Assembly: GCA_913060475.1 (NCBI GenBank)
Contig: CAJXSD010000020.1
Location: 1-40,135 of the forward strand
Source of the DNA: an uncultured Paracoccaceae bacterium
GTDB taxonomy: Bacteria; Pseudomonadota; Alphaproteobacteria; Rhodobacterales; Rhodobacteraceae
DNA length: 40,135 bases
Reading direction: 5' to 3'
In this document: positions 1 through 7,725 of the stretch, one piece after another
How positions within the stretch are numbered: the stretch's first letter is position 1
Layout: each line of letters opens with the position of its first letter
Notes under the pieces: generated by a model
Databases searched by the model: none
What the model was told of the DNA's origin: nothing
What the model saw: only the letters and a program-made list of their open reading frames with translations
Translations under genes and position numbers: made by a program

Positions 1-774
1 TTGGGTCGCGCCCAATATGGTGAATGATCTTGTATCGGCCTCGACCAGGATGCGGTCGCCATTGCGCAGGGGAATGTCCATGCTGGGATGCTGATACAAA
101 TCTTGGAACCAGACCTGTTCGCGGCGGCTGCCACGATGAACCGTAATTTGGGCCACCTCGGGCAAAATGGCGATACCACCCGCGCGCGCGATCATGGCCG
201 ATAGGGTCCGGGTTGGGCGCTGGATCGGATAGACCCCCTGTGCCGAGACAGACCCCAACATCGAAACGGTTGATCCATCGCCTTCCAGGCGGCGGACCTG
301 AACTTGGGGATCGGGGGTTTGATCCTGCAATTTGTCGGTGATGATTTTGCGCACCTGTTCGGGTGTGTTCCCCGACGCCTTGATCCGGCCAGCATAGGGC
401 ACAAAGATATAGCCCGCGCCATCGACCTGCACCTGTTCCAGGTTGGTGAAATTGCTGGCGGCATTTGATAACAATGCCTCGTCCACATTTTCCCAGATGG
501 TCAGGCCCAGTGTATCGCCAGGGTTTATCACGTCAGACCCTAAAATCCGCGTGTCCCGAAAGGCCTGTGAAAATCCCAGCGATGGCTGTGTTTTCACGAT
601 GTCGGTCACCTTACGATCCACAGGGATGATATAGGCGTCCCCCTCTTTCTGGATCGAGCCTGCAAAAATTTCCGATCTGGTGGGCCCTGTACGGGGCAAT
701 CCACAGCCCGTCAGCGCAATTAGAGAGGACGCAAGGGCAAGGGTTGTTGCCATTTTGAACAAAGATGGTTTCAC
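1..774 (-). CDS. Polysaccharide export outer-membrane lipoprotein, Wza/KpsD family (partial, C-terminus outside window)
   Basis: This protein forms or lines the outer-membrane exit channel for capsular polysaccharide. About 258 residues are visible and the frame is still open at base 1. I read a GTG start at 772-774, preceded by GAGG at a good distance. It gives a signal peptide with Lys2 and Lys7 and a lipobox LTGC, so the mature protein is a lipoprotein. The next ATG (751-753) would remove the positive N-region. A conserved segment VINPGDTLGLTIWENVD opens the polysaccharide export domain. It is followed by a VQVDGAGYIFVPYAGRIKASG stretch and SLBB-like repeats (MLGSVSAQGVYPI and later ILVEADTRSFTILGATQ). 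The gene lies downstream of kpsS on the same strand, 75 bases apart, which fits a capsule operon. Family identity is firm; the exact name (kpsD or wza type) is not. Confidence 0.85.
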   Translation of the reverse strand, partial: MKPSLFKMATTLALASSLIALTGCGLPRTGPTRSEIFAGSIQKEGDAYIIPVDRKVTDIVKTQPSLGFSQAFRDTRILGSDVINPGDTLGLTIWENVDEALLSNAASNFTNLEQVQVDGAGYIFVPYAGRIKASGNTPEQVRKIITDKLQDQTPDPQVQVRRLEGDGSTVSMLGSVSAQGVYPIQRPTRTLSAMIARAGGIAILPEVAQITVHRGSRREQVWFQDLYQHPSMDIPLRNGDRILVEADTRSFTILGATQ

Positions 775-849
775 TGCTTTGACCTCGGGGTCTTGTTGTT
801 GTTTTTTATACTTTATTATAAGTTGTATCGCTTTTCCAGTGTTTTGGCA

Positions 850-2124
850 TTATCTTTTGTGGATCATGGCCAACTGGGGGCGGGGGGCGGCTGTTCCATT
901 GTGCAGGGCGTCAGAGGGGTCCAGTTCGGACAGCATCATATCCACGACCAAACGCATCAACTGGCGCCGGCCCTTGGCCGAATAATAACCGCCGGGTACC
1001 TGTGATGTTTCCAGCAAAAAACGCCGATAATCACGGTACGCTTTGGCGTCCGGGCGGTCGGGGCGTTTGAAAAAATCGTCAATCGTTTGGCGCGATACGA
1101 ATTCAGGTTTGCCATAAACGGCGCGGCCAAAGATTTTCAAGGGAATGCCACGCCACAGCACCTGTTGCCCTGCCGTGGAATTGACGGTGATCGCGCTGAG
1201 TGTTTGGTCGAGCATTTGTGCCAGCTTGCCCCCGCGCACATAATGCAATCGATCTGCCAACCCATGGCGTTGTGCCAATCGGGTCAGGTGTTTGCGGATT
1301 TGCGCGCGCCCATCCTCTAGTGGGTGGGCCTTGAACACCAGGTGATGATGTCTGGGGGCGTTTTGTGCAAATGCGGTGATGGTACGTTCCAAAAATTCCG
1401 CCATCGTGTCAAAGGGCGAATGCATCTGGAATGATGCATCATGTTCCAGCTGTAACAGTACCAAATGATAGGGGAATTCCCCATGAATAATTTGATGCGT
1501 TTTTATGCGGCGTTGGATGTGGTGGAATGGCATCATCAACAGTCGTTTGACATACAAGGCAAATTCCGCCTGTACGGGAATACGGCGGTGGGATTTGAAA
1601 TGCCGGTATTTGCGGTTCGCGAACATCACCAACCAATGATAGGCGGCCCCGTAAAACACATGTTGCCGCGTGTCGCCCCAATGGGATGGGGGCATAGGCG
1701 TGTCCATATCGGAAAATTGCAACGCCTGCTGCATATCGGCCAACGACATGTCCATCAGACGCGAATTGCCATTTGATCCATTGCGTTCATAGGTAATCCA
1801 ATAGGGGCGCATATAGCCTTCTTCGAATACGTGGATCGTAATGTTGCGCGCCCTGGCAATTTCGATAGCCTGTTTGTGAATGGGACGGGTGTCGCCACAC
1901 AATACAATATCTGAAATTTCATGTTCGGCTAGGATTTCCGAAAATCGATCGGGCCACTGGGCCAAATCCTGATGAAAGGGGATATAATTGTCCCGCCCCC
2001 AGAATATTTCGTCCCCCTTGTTAAAGCCAACGCGAAACGTGTCGGCCCCGGTTTTGCGCAACATTCTGGATAACTGCCGGAAAAATGGACCATGTGGACC
2101 TTGTAAAAATAAAAACCGACGCAT
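850..2124 (-). CDS. kpsS: Capsule polysaccharide Kdo-transferase KpsS
   Basis: KpsS works with KpsC to build the poly-Kdo linker on the lipid anchor of group 2 type capsules, at the cytoplasmic face of the inner membrane. From memory of E. coli KpsS, several blocks align. RRFLFLQGPHGPFF is at the N-terminus, CGDTRPIHKQA comes near residue 90, then FEEGYMRPYWIT, then FKAHPLEDGR, and VNSTAGQQVL comes late. The 424-residue length from this start is normal for the family. I chose ATG 2124 because family members begin just before the FLFLQGP block. In-frame starts at 2142 and 2172 would add 6 or 16 residues and cannot be excluded. No strong ribosome site distinguishes them. The gene faces away from ribE and precedes the export lipoprotein gene. 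Poor conservation of other parts is expected in this family. Confidence 0.87.
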   Translation of the reverse strand: MRRFLFLQGPHGPFFRQLSRMLRKTGADTFRVGFNKGDEIFWGRDNYIPFHQDLAQWPDRFSEILAEHEISDIVLCGDTRPIHKQAIEIARARNITIHVFEEGYMRPYWITYERNGSNGNSRLMDMSLADMQQALQFSDMDTPMPPSHWGDTRQHVFYGAAYHWLVMFANRKYRHFKSHRRIPVQAEFALYVKRLLMMPFHHIQRRIKTHQIIHGEFPYHLVLLQLEHDASFQMHSPFDTMAEFLERTITAFAQNAPRHHHLVFKAHPLEDGRAQIRKHLTRLAQRHGLADRLHYVRGGKLAQMLDQTLSAITVNSTAGQQVLWRGIPLKIFGRAVYGKPEFVSRQTIDDFFKRPDRPDAKAYRDYRRFLLETSQVPGGYYSAKGRRQLMRLVVDMMLSELDPSDALHNGTAAPRPQLAMIHKR

Positions 2125-2237
2125 TTTGTTACTATCACCCATCTTGGCAAACGATACTCTTGGAACTAACACTGAGTGCGATATATTTATTTTTCGTCAA
2201 AAATAGGGCGAATTTTATAAAAAAGGAGAAACCGCAA

Positions 2238-2843
2238 ATGTTTACAGGCATCGTGACGGATATGGGCCAAATTGTCGAGCTGGAACAGCGCGGGGATCTA
2301 AAGGCGCGGATTAAAACAAATTACGACACTGATACAATCGATATCGGTGCATCAATCGCGTGCGATGGCGTGTGTTTAACGGTTGTTGCGCTGGGCGATG
2401 ATTGGTTTGAGGTTGAAATCAGTGCAGAAACCGTATCTGTGACCAATTTGGGGCGTAATCAGTGGCATATTGGCAAACGCGTCAACCTAGAACGTGCGCT
2501 GCGGTTGGGGGATGAACTGGGCGGTCATATTGTGTCTGGTCACGTGGATGGTGTGGCCGAATTGATCGCCATGCGGGACGAAGGCGACAGCACGCGCATG
2601 ACATTCCAAGCGCCTGCCGATCTTGCCCGCTTTATCGCGCCGAAAGGGTCGGTGACACTGAACGGGACGTCCCTGACCGTGAACGAAGTTGATGCAAACA
2701 CCTTTGGTATCAATCTGGTGCCCCATACAAAACAGGTCACAACTTGGGGACAATCCAAGGTGGGTGATCCGATCAATTTGGAAATTGATACGCTGGCCCG
2801 CTATGTGGCGCGTTTGGCGGAATATCAGAATACGACGTCTTAA
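2238..2843 (+). CDS. ribE: Riboflavin synthase, alpha chain
   Basis: The enzyme joins two molecules of 6,7-dimethyl-8-ribityllumazine to give riboflavin, in the cytosol. The 201 residues show the duplicated lumazine-binding barrel of the family. Repeat one begins MFTGIVTDMGQI. Repeat two begins at GGHIVSGHVDGVAEL and contains GSVTLNGTSLTVNEV. The repeat-one counterpart is SIACDGVCLTVV, whose Cys is a family hallmark. ATG 2238 is chosen because AGGAG at 2224-2228 precedes it and because MFTGIV is the invariant family start. A longer reading from 2085 would add a non-homologous leader. The gene stands alone between kpsS and the sox locus, without ribD or ribAB neighbours, and ends in a hairpin shared with the convergent soxT. 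Confidence 0.95.
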   Translation: MFTGIVTDMGQIVELEQRGDLKARIKTNYDTDTIDIGASIACDGVCLTVVALGDDWFEVEISAETVSVTNLGRNQWHIGKRVNLERALRLGDELGGHIVSGHVDGVAELIAMRDEGDSTRMTFQAPADLARFIAPKGSVTLNGTSLTVNEVDANTFGINLVPHTKQVTTWGQSKVGDPINLEIDTLARYVARLAEYQNTTS

Positions 2844-2850
2844 TCGATGA

Positions 2851-2877
2851 TTTGCGCCCCAATTAAACGGGCGCAAA
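2851..2877. terminator. Bidirectional hairpin between convergent ribE and soxT
   Basis: A perfect 9-bp inverted repeat (TTTGCGCCC at 2851-2859, GGGCGCAAA at 2869-2877) has a 9-base loop. It begins 7 bases after the ribE stop, and the soxT stop codon (2863-2865) lies in its loop. T-runs after the stem are weak on both strands, so its strength as an intrinsic terminator is uncertain. Its place between two converging genes supports a termination role. Confidence 0.5.
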
Positions 2878-3915
2878 CCCTTCGATCAGTTGGCGCAGGC
2901 CCAGGCGCGCACCGGCATAAATCGCGATAAATGTCACCGGTGCGCTATAGGCCAGCAGGCTAAAGGCCGAGATACCCTGGCCAACGGAACATCCCATTGC
3001 AATCACGGCACCCACGCCCATAATGGCCGCCCCGATGATCTGACGGCGCAATTCGCGGGGGTCTTCGCAGGCTTCCCATCTGAAATGGCCTTTGCGCAGG
3101 GAACCGATCAGGGCGCCGGTCCAGACACCGGCAACCGATCCGATCCCGAAACTAAGCGTAAGCGCGCTGCCATTCATGGCATATAGGATGCTTTCGCCGA
3201 CGGGGGCGGAAAATGTATGCGATTCAACCATGATGGCTGCAAACCCGTTTTGCGCCACCCAGGTCGTACCCGCCCAACCTGATACGATGGCGATGGCAAC
3301 CACCAGCGACCAAAAGACCTCTTTGCGTTTTTTCCAAAATTCGCCGGTCAGCAGCGTCATGAGAAAAATGGCGCACCCCGATATCATGCCGATCATGGCA
3401 GGGGATAGCGGCAAAGCGCTGGCAATCAGATGGGCAAACCCTTGGGATTGGGGGCCCGCAGATGCGGTCGGAAACGCCCAGACCCGCAATTGCGCCAATG
3501 GGCCAGACATGACGACATAGGTCGCGATCCCCATGACCAAAACGATGACAAATGCGCGCAAATCGCCCCCCCCCAATCGGGCCAATGCGCCATAGCCACA
3601 ATTACCGCAAAGCGCCATGCCATAGCCAAACATCACACCGCCAATGATCGAGGCCAGCGGATTCCAGGCCGTCGCCAGATAAAATGTGTCCGCCGGATCA
3701 AACAAACCTGCGGCCATCAGGCCAAAGCTGCCCAGCATGGACAGCCCGATGCTGATGCCCCACATCCGCAAACGTGTGTTATTGGCGGCATAGGCTTGAT
3801 CTTCGATTGCGCCAAGGGTGCAAAACCGCCCCAGCCGCGCAGCCAATCCCAACAGCAGTCCACCAAACAGCCCAATCAGGGCGACAAGAATATGTTCACC
3901 GAACAGATCAATCAT
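2863..3915 (-). CDS. soxT: YeeE/YedE-family sulfur transport membrane protein (SoxT-like)
   Basis: This is a 350-residue polytopic membrane protein of the YeeE/YedE (DUF395) family, which imports small sulfur species such as thiosulfate. The sequence shows about nine to ten hydrophobic segments. It carries the family's Cys motifs in membrane-embedded positions: RFCTLGA (Cys32), ALCGNCGYGALARLGGGD (Cys103, Cys106) and AMGCSVGQG near residue 309. The two Cys-bearing halves are fused here, unlike the half-size pair at 34907-35757. Its place beside soxR and soxS matches the soxSRT order described for Pseudaminobacter salicylatoxidans. Related SoxT proteins in Hyphomicrobium have been linked to signalling as well as uptake, so transport of sulfur into the cytoplasm for SoxR to sense is plausible (inference). 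Confidence 0.85.
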   Translation of the reverse strand: MIDLFGEHILVALIGLFGGLLLGLAARLGRFCTLGAIEDQAYAANNTRLRMWGISIGLSMLGSFGLMAAGLFDPADTFYLATAWNPLASIIGGVMFGYGMALCGNCGYGALARLGGGDLRAFVIVLVMGIATYVVMSGPLAQLRVWAFPTASAGPQSQGFAHLIASALPLSPAMIGMISGCAIFLMTLLTGEFWKKRKEVFWSLVVAIAIVSGWAGTTWVAQNGFAAIMVESHTFSAPVGESILYAMNGSALTLSFGIGSVAGVWTGALIGSLRKGHFRWEACEDPRELRRQIIGAAIMGVGAVIAMGCSVGQGISAFSLLAYSAPVTFIAIYAGARLGLRQLIEGFAPV

Positions 3916-3972
3916 ATTGAATTCCTGATGATTTTCCCATGGTTACTATGGCACAGGGTGCGCGAAAATCAA

Positions 3973-4323
3973 TCAGTTGTTTTTTGGCTCGGGCATTTTG
4001 CAGAACAATTCATAGACCACCTCTAGTACGCGTTTGGGTTTGTCATCTGCCAAACGGTAATAAATCGTCTTGCCATCGCGACGTGGTACCACCAAACCTT
4101 CTAGGCGCAGGCGCGACAATTGTTGCGATACCGCCGCTTGTCTTGCGGAAATCAGGTCCTCTAGCTCGGTGACAGATTTTTCGCCGGACACCAGATGGCA
4201 CAGGATCATTAAACGGCCTTCGTGGCTGATTGCTTTCAGAAAACCGGACGCCGTGGTTGCGTTTTCAACGATTGCGTCGATGTCTTCTTCGGACATGTCG
4301 TCTGTGATGACCGGTAATGCCAT
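3973..4323 (-). CDS. soxR: SoxR, ArsR-family sulfur-responsive repressor
   Basis: SoxR represses sox transcription until reduced sulfur is present. The 116 residues form one winged helix-turn-helix. The recognition helix region is ARQAAVSQQLSRLRLEGLV (about 60-78) and the wing is RRDGKTIYYRL (81-91). Two cysteines, Cys42 in ILCHLV and Cys108 in ELFCKM, sit where the BigR/SqrR/SoxR branch places its redox pair. That pair forms a di- or polysulfide link on exposure to persulfide and so releases DNA. No other cysteines are present. The gene lies 57 bases upstream of soxT on the same strand. In Paracoccus pantotrophus the known targets are the soxS-soxV and soxW-soxX intergenic regions. Candidate sites in both are annotated here. 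Confidence 0.9.
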   Translation of the reverse strand: MALPVITDDMSEEDIDAIVENATTASGFLKAISHEGRLMILCHLVSGEKSVTELEDLISARQAAVSQQLSRLRLEGLVVPRRDGKTIYYRLADDKPKRVLEVVYELFCKMPEPKNN

Positions 4324-4371
4324 TATAATTATCCTATCTTCTGCGCTCTAGTATGGCACAGGCTGTCTGTA

Positions 4372-4866
4372 TCAAAAAGCAATTTCATCAGCAATCGCAT
4401 CTAGCCCGTCTTGGGCGCAAATTTCATCTAAGTCTGGACCAGGGGCGCCTGAAATTCCGATGCCGCCAACGATGGATCCATCCCCTGCATAGATAACCAC
4501 CCCCCCGCCCAGTGGCAATGCGTCTGTCAGATGGCGAATGCCCGATGCTGTTTGACCGGACTGCGTTGATTGTGCCAGATCGCTGGTCGATGTGCGGAAA
4601 CTGACCGCGGTCCAGGCCTTGCGGCGCGATGTTTCATAGACGTGCAAACCTGCATAACGATCCCGCAGGAACACCTGCGGCAGGCCAGATCGGTCGACAA
4701 CTGTGACGCCCACCTGATACCCGCTGTCCTGGCACGATTGCAGCGCCGCCTGCGCCGCAGTCAGCGCCAATTCCGGGCGCAGTGATTTTGACGTGACAAA
4801 GGCATCTTGCGCCAAAACAGGGGTGGATAGGCACATCAGGCCGCAGGCCAGAAAAACACGTTTCAT
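4372..4866 (-). CDS. Periplasmic GlcG/HbpS-family protein
   Basis: A 164-residue protein with a clear signal peptide (KRVFLACGLMCLSTPVLAQ, cut near residue 20) and one GlcG/HbpS domain. The domain shows GVTVVDRSGLPQVFLRDRYAG, then SRRKAWTAVSF, and a glycine-rich end GGGVVIYAGDGSIVGGIGISGA. HbpS of Streptomyces binds haem and senses redox stress; GlcG is of unclear role. The start codon overlaps the soxS stop by four bases (ATGA), so translation is probably coupled and the protein shares the SoxR regulon. A role in haem or redox handling for the periplasmic Sox cytochromes is inference from position. The protein keeps a C-terminal Cys (EICAQDG) that is not part of any motif I recognise. The domain call is firm and the function is unknown. 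Confidence 0.8.
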   Translation of the reverse strand: MKRVFLACGLMCLSTPVLAQDAFVTSKSLRPELALTAAQAALQSCQDSGYQVGVTVVDRSGLPQVFLRDRYAGLHVYETSRRKAWTAVSFRTSTSDLAQSTQSGQTASGIRHLTDALPLGGGVVIYAGDGSIVGGIGISGAPGPDLDEICAQDGLDAIADEIAF

Positions 4867-5267
4867 GATTTATCCTCGCTCTTTGGAGCTATAGATTTAG
4901 ATGCAGGAACAAACTCTGTCTCACGCTCTAGGATCATTTCCAGAACGGCCCAGAAAAAATCTTCGCTCTGGTATCCCTCCATGCGGCGCATTTCTGCGCC
5001 GTTTTTCATGATGACAAACGTGGGCGTGAAAACAACGGGCGTCTTAAATGGTGTATCAGCGCTCTTAGTTTCGGCAATATCCACCATGCGCAGCGGGGCA
5101 AAAGCCCCTACATCCGTTTTTGGATAAATCGGGCCCAGATCCCGTTCCCAGATTTCGCAATACACACAGCCATCACGCTTGACCATGACCAATTCATATT
5201 CGCTGCCCCATGCAGGAACCAGCGTCAGAATAAATGCACCGATGACAAAAATAAATTGCTTTAGCAT
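4863..5267 (-). CDS. soxS: SoxS, periplasmic thioredoxin-like protein
   Basis: SoxS is a periplasmic thiol-disulfide oxidoreductase. In Paracoccus it reactivates the Sox complex by reducing SoxY. The 134-residue protein starts at ATG 5267, giving a signal peptide MLKQFIFVIGAFILTLVPAWG. A thioredoxin-like fold follows, with the redox pair Cys34 and Cys37 (DGCVYCEIW). The cis-Pro region is visible as VVFTPTFVIMKNG. The C-terminal tail is short and charged. A longer reading from 5339 would put a non-signal leader in front and run into the divergent promoter region. It is transcribed away from soxV and its stop overlaps the start of the HbpS-like gene. Confidence 0.88.
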   Translation of the reverse strand: MLKQFIFVIGAFILTLVPAWGSEYELVMVKRDGCVYCEIWERDLGPIYPKTDVGAFAPLRMVDIAETKSADTPFKTPVVFTPTFVIMKNGAEMRRMEGYQSEDFFWAVLEMILERETEFVPASKSIAPKSEDKS

Positions 5268-5339
5268 CACAGCCCCAATTGACGGAATTTTATCCGTATA
5301 ACATAATATGAATATTTGAATAAAACAAGGATAACCCAA
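5268..5339. promoter_or_regulatory. Divergent soxS-soxV promoter region with candidate SoxR half-sites
   Basis: This 72-base AT-rich gap must hold both divergent promoters. It contains two direct TGAATA half-sites, at 5309-5314 and 5317-5322, the second extending to TGAATAA (5317-5323). A short inverted repeat ACGGA/TCCGT lies at 5282-5297. The TGAATAA element recurs, as itself or its complement TTATTCA, upstream of soxX and of the persulfide dioxygenase gene. In Paracoccus, SoxR binds the equivalent gap. Assignment of these bases as the operator is inference. Confidence 0.45.
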
Positions 5340-6077
5340 ATGTTCGATGTTTCCATCTGGGGCGCGTTTGTTGGCGGGCTGGTGGTGTTTTTTTCACCCT
5401 GCATTCTGCCGATCGTCCCATTTTACCTAAGCTATATGGCTGGGACAGGAATGGCGACGTTGAACGCCGATGGGGATTTGCCCGCCAATGTCCAACGCAA
5501 AGCGGTCGTGTCATCGGTGATGTTTTCCGCGGGAATCATAACTGTTTTTGTGTTGCTGGGCGCGGCTGCGTTTTCTGTGTCGCAAAGTTTCAAAATGTAC
5601 CAAGACGAATTTCGCTATGCCTCGGCTGCGATCATCGCGCTGATCGGGCTGCATTTTCTGGGCGTCATAAAAATCGGATTTTTGAACCGGCAATTTCAGG
5701 TCAATGCGGGCGACACAAACAACATGTCGCTGGTGGGGTCCTATGTTGTTGGGCTTGCCTTTGCCGCTGGATGGACGCCTTGTGTGGGTGGCGTGCTGAC
5801 GGCGGTCATCATGACCGCCAGTTTCGAAGATACGGCAATGCAGGGCGTGGGGCTGTTGTTTGTTTTTGGGGTGGGGTTAACGTTACCCTTTGTGATTGCT
5901 GCGTTTTTCATTAAACCGTTTTTGAAATTTGCGGCACGCTTCCGGCGCCACATGGGGGTGGTGGAAAAGGTCATGGGGCTGTTAATGCTGACATTTGCCC
6001 TGTTGCTGATCACCAATCGAATCAATGAAATTGCAAACTGGATGATTGAAACCTTTCCGGCGTTTACGTCGTTGTAA
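5340..6077 (+). CDS. soxV: SoxV, CcdA/DsbD-type electron-transfer membrane protein
   Basis: SoxV carries reducing power from cytoplasmic thioredoxin across the inner membrane to periplasmic SoxW and SoxS. The 245-residue protein has six predicted membrane segments and the CcdA cysteine pair: Cys21 in FFSPCILPIVPFYLSYM and Cys148 in GWTPCVGG. Each sits at the proline-rich start of a membrane segment as in CcdA. I use ATG 5340, which follows AAGG at 5327-5330; the eight residues upstream in frame (from 5316) look like untranslated leader. soxW follows after 16 bases. The gene opens the rightward sox arm. Confidence 0.92.
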   Translation: MFDVSIWGAFVGGLVVFFSPCILPIVPFYLSYMAGTGMATLNADGDLPANVQRKAVVSSVMFSAGIITVFVLLGAAAFSVSQSFKMYQDEFRYASAAIIALIGLHFLGVIKIGFLNRQFQVNAGDTNNMSLVGSYVVGLAFAAGWTPCVGGVLTAVIMTASFEDTAMQGVGLLFVFGVGLTLPFVIAAFFIKPFLKFAARFRRHMGVVEKVMGLLMLTFALLLITNRINEIANWMIETFPAFTSL

Positions 6078-6093
6078 TCAATGAGGTGAAACT

Positions 6094-6669
6094 ATGAAGA
6101 AATATCTAAGCACATTGCTGGTCATGTTATTTAGTGCAACTTGGGTGGCGGCCTCGGAAATCGGGGATGACGGGTTGCACAAAACCGACTGGATGCGCGA
6201 CACATTCAAGGACCTGCGCGAAGATTTGGCCGAGGCCAATGCCGAAGGCAAGCGGCTGGTTTTGTTTTTTGAACAACGTGGCTGTATTTACTGCAAAAAA
6301 ATGCACGAAGAGGTGTTTTCGGATCCGACCGTGTCCGATTACATCGAAGAGAATTTTTTCGTGGTTCAGCTGAATTTGCACGGCGACACTGCAGCGGTTG
6401 ATTTCGACGGAGAAGAGATGTCGGAAAAAGACCTGGCGCGCCGCTGGGGGATTCTGTTTACGCCGACAATCATGTTTCTACCCCAAGAGGTGGCCGATGG
6501 CCTGACCGCGCCCCAAGCGGCGGTTGCGACCATGCCCGGGGCCTTTGGTCGAGGGACGACACTGGACCTGTTTACTTGGGTCAACGAAGAACGCTATCTG
6601 ATTGAAGATGGTGAAGATTTTCAACGCTATCATGCCCGCCGCATAGCCGAGCGGCAGGCGGGTAATTAA
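6094..6669 (+). CDS. soxW: SoxW, periplasmic thioredoxin
   Basis: SoxW is the periplasmic partner of SoxV. It has 191 residues, with a signal peptide ending near residue 20 (FSATWVAAS). A thioredoxin fold follows, carrying Cys64 and Cys67 in RGCIYCKKMHEEVF. Further fold markers are VVQLNLHGDTAAVDFDG and the cis-Pro segment LFTPTIMFLP. GAGGTGA lies just before ATG 6094. The same enzyme type and a similar CxYC centre occur in SoxS, so the locus carries two thioredoxins for the thiol relay. soxX begins 113 bases later behind its own control region, so soxVW and soxXYZA may be separately regulated transcripts. Confidence 0.9.
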   Translation: MKKYLSTLLVMLFSATWVAASEIGDDGLHKTDWMRDTFKDLREDLAEANAEGKRLVLFFEQRGCIYCKKMHEEVFSDPTVSDYIEENFFVVQLNLHGDTAAVDFDGEEMSEKDLARRWGILFTPTIMFLPQEVADGLTAPQAAVATMPGAFGRGTTLDLFTWVNEERYLIEDGEDFQRYHARRIAERQAGN

Positions 6670-6671
6670 GA

Positions 6672-6705
6672 AAATTCGCAATCAATTATTCATTTTTGCG
6701 AATTT
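6672..6705. promoter_or_regulatory. Perfect 10-bp inverted repeat upstream of soxX, candidate SoxR operator
   Basis: AAATTCGCAA (6672-6681) and TTGCGAATTT (6696-6705) are exact reverse complements around a 14-base spacer. Nested in it is ATTC-N8-GAAT (6688-6703), the consensus I recall for the SqrR branch of the SoxR family. TTATTCA (6686-6692) is shared with the soxS-soxV gap and the Blh promoter. It starts two bases after the soxW stop and lies about 80 bases before soxX, a good place for an operator. It could instead form an RNA hairpin, but no T-run follows. Confidence 0.5.
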
Positions 6706-6782
6706 GTTGTTGCGTTCATATGGGATAGTGAACTACGGTATACAAAGCTATCACACCAAACTAGGTAGCCACGGGAGGATTT

Positions 6783-7256
6783 ATGAGGCTAACATCTCTA
6801 ACAGTCGCGGCGGGCTTGGCACTGGCAAGTGCATCGTTCGCCGAAACAGTAGCACCAGGCGACGTCGTATTCGACGAATACGGTGCTGTAGAAGCATCTT
6901 TGACCGGCGTTGCGGGTGATCCTGCAAACGGTCGCAGCGTAATCGTCAGCAAAAAACGCGGTAACTGTATTGCGTGCCATTCGGCCGAGGCGTGGGCAGA
7001 TGAACTGTTCCATGGTGAAGTTGGTCCAACATTGGATGGCGTCGGCGGGTATCGCTCAGCCGCAGAGCTGCGCGGTATTTTGGTGAATTCCAAGAAAACA
7101 TTCGAAGGCACCGTTATGCCAGCATATTACAAGGTTGACGGGTTCAACCGTCCAGGTGACGCGTATACTGGCAAAGCGGCCAAAGAATTGTCACCATTGC
7201 TGACTGCACAAGAAATCGAAGACGTTGTCGCCTTTCTTGCATCCCTGCAAGACTAA
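6783..7256 (+). CDS. soxX: SoxX, c-type cytochrome subunit of SoxXA
   Basis: SoxX is the small electron-accepting subunit of periplasmic SoxXA, which attaches thiosulfate to the SoxY cysteine. The 157-residue precursor has a signal peptide ending AFAE-like at about residue 20 (ALASASFA). It carries one haem c site, CIACH at 62-66, and a candidate axial Met112 in GTVMPAYYKVDG. GGGAGGAT lies directly upstream of ATG 6783. Its partner soxA is three genes downstream, the usual XYZA order. A control region with a perfect inverted repeat precedes it. Confidence 0.95.
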   Translation: MRLTSLTVAAGLALASASFAETVAPGDVVFDEYGAVEASLTGVAGDPANGRSVIVSKKRGNCIACHSAEAWADELFHGEVGPTLDGVGGYRSAAELRGILVNSKKTFEGTVMPAYYKVDGFNRPGDAYTGKAAKELSPLLTAQEIEDVVAFLASLQD

Positions 7257-7285
7257 GCGATTTATCATTAACTAAGGAGATCATG

Positions 7286-7702
7286 ATGGACTTCTCAAGA
7301 CGCGAAACATTGGCGTTGGGTCTGGGCGCTGCAGCTCTGACAATCTTGCCATTCCGCGTAAACGCAGCTGCCGATGATGCAATTGCTGCGTTCACAGGCG
7401 GCGCAGCTGTCGCCGACGGTGGTGTCACATTGGGCGCACCCGAGATTGCTGAAAACGGCAACACTGTTCCAATCGACGTATCCGCCGAAGGCGCGGTATC
7501 AATCATGTTGTTGGCCGCAGGCAACCCAACACCTGGTGTTGCAACATATAATTTTGGCGAACTGTCCGGCACGCAATCTGCGTCCACACGGATCCGTTTG
7601 GCCGGCACACAAGATGTTGTTGCGATTGCGAAAATGGCTGATGGGTCATTCGCCAAAGCACAGCAAACTGTGAAAGTAACAATCGGCGGCTGCGGCGGCT
7701 AA
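7286..7702 (+). CDS. soxY: SoxY, sulfur-carrier subunit of SoxYZ
   Basis: SoxY holds the sulfur intermediates on a C-terminal cysteine during the periplasmic Sox cycle. The sequence ends in the diagnostic GGCGG, with the carrier Cys three residues from the end. The N-terminus has a twin-arginine signal (FSRRETLALGLGAAAL) and cleavage near VNAA, so SoxYZ is exported folded by Tat. Two ATGs lie in tandem at 7283 and 7286. The second has better spacing from AAGGAGA at 7274-7280, so it is used here; the product is 138 residues. soxZ follows after 23 bases. Confidence 0.95.
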   Translation: MDFSRRETLALGLGAAALTILPFRVNAAADDAIAAFTGGAAVADGGVTLGAPEIAENGNTVPIDVSAEGAVSIMLLAAGNPTPGVATYNFGELSGTQSASTRIRLAGTQDVVAIAKMADGSFAKAQQTVKVTIGGCGG

Positions 7703-7725
7703 AGTCTGGATAGGAGTATAGTATT

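Noticed and set aside
2085..2237. N-terminal extension of ribE by 51 residues
   Set aside because: The extension crosses kpsS coding sequence and lacks homology. The MFTGIV start has a strong ribosome site.
3430..4026. Open frame of 198 codons on plus opposite soxT
   Set aside because: Its translation is rich in His, Gln and Arg with no domain, whereas soxT on the minus strand matches YeeE/YedE throughout.
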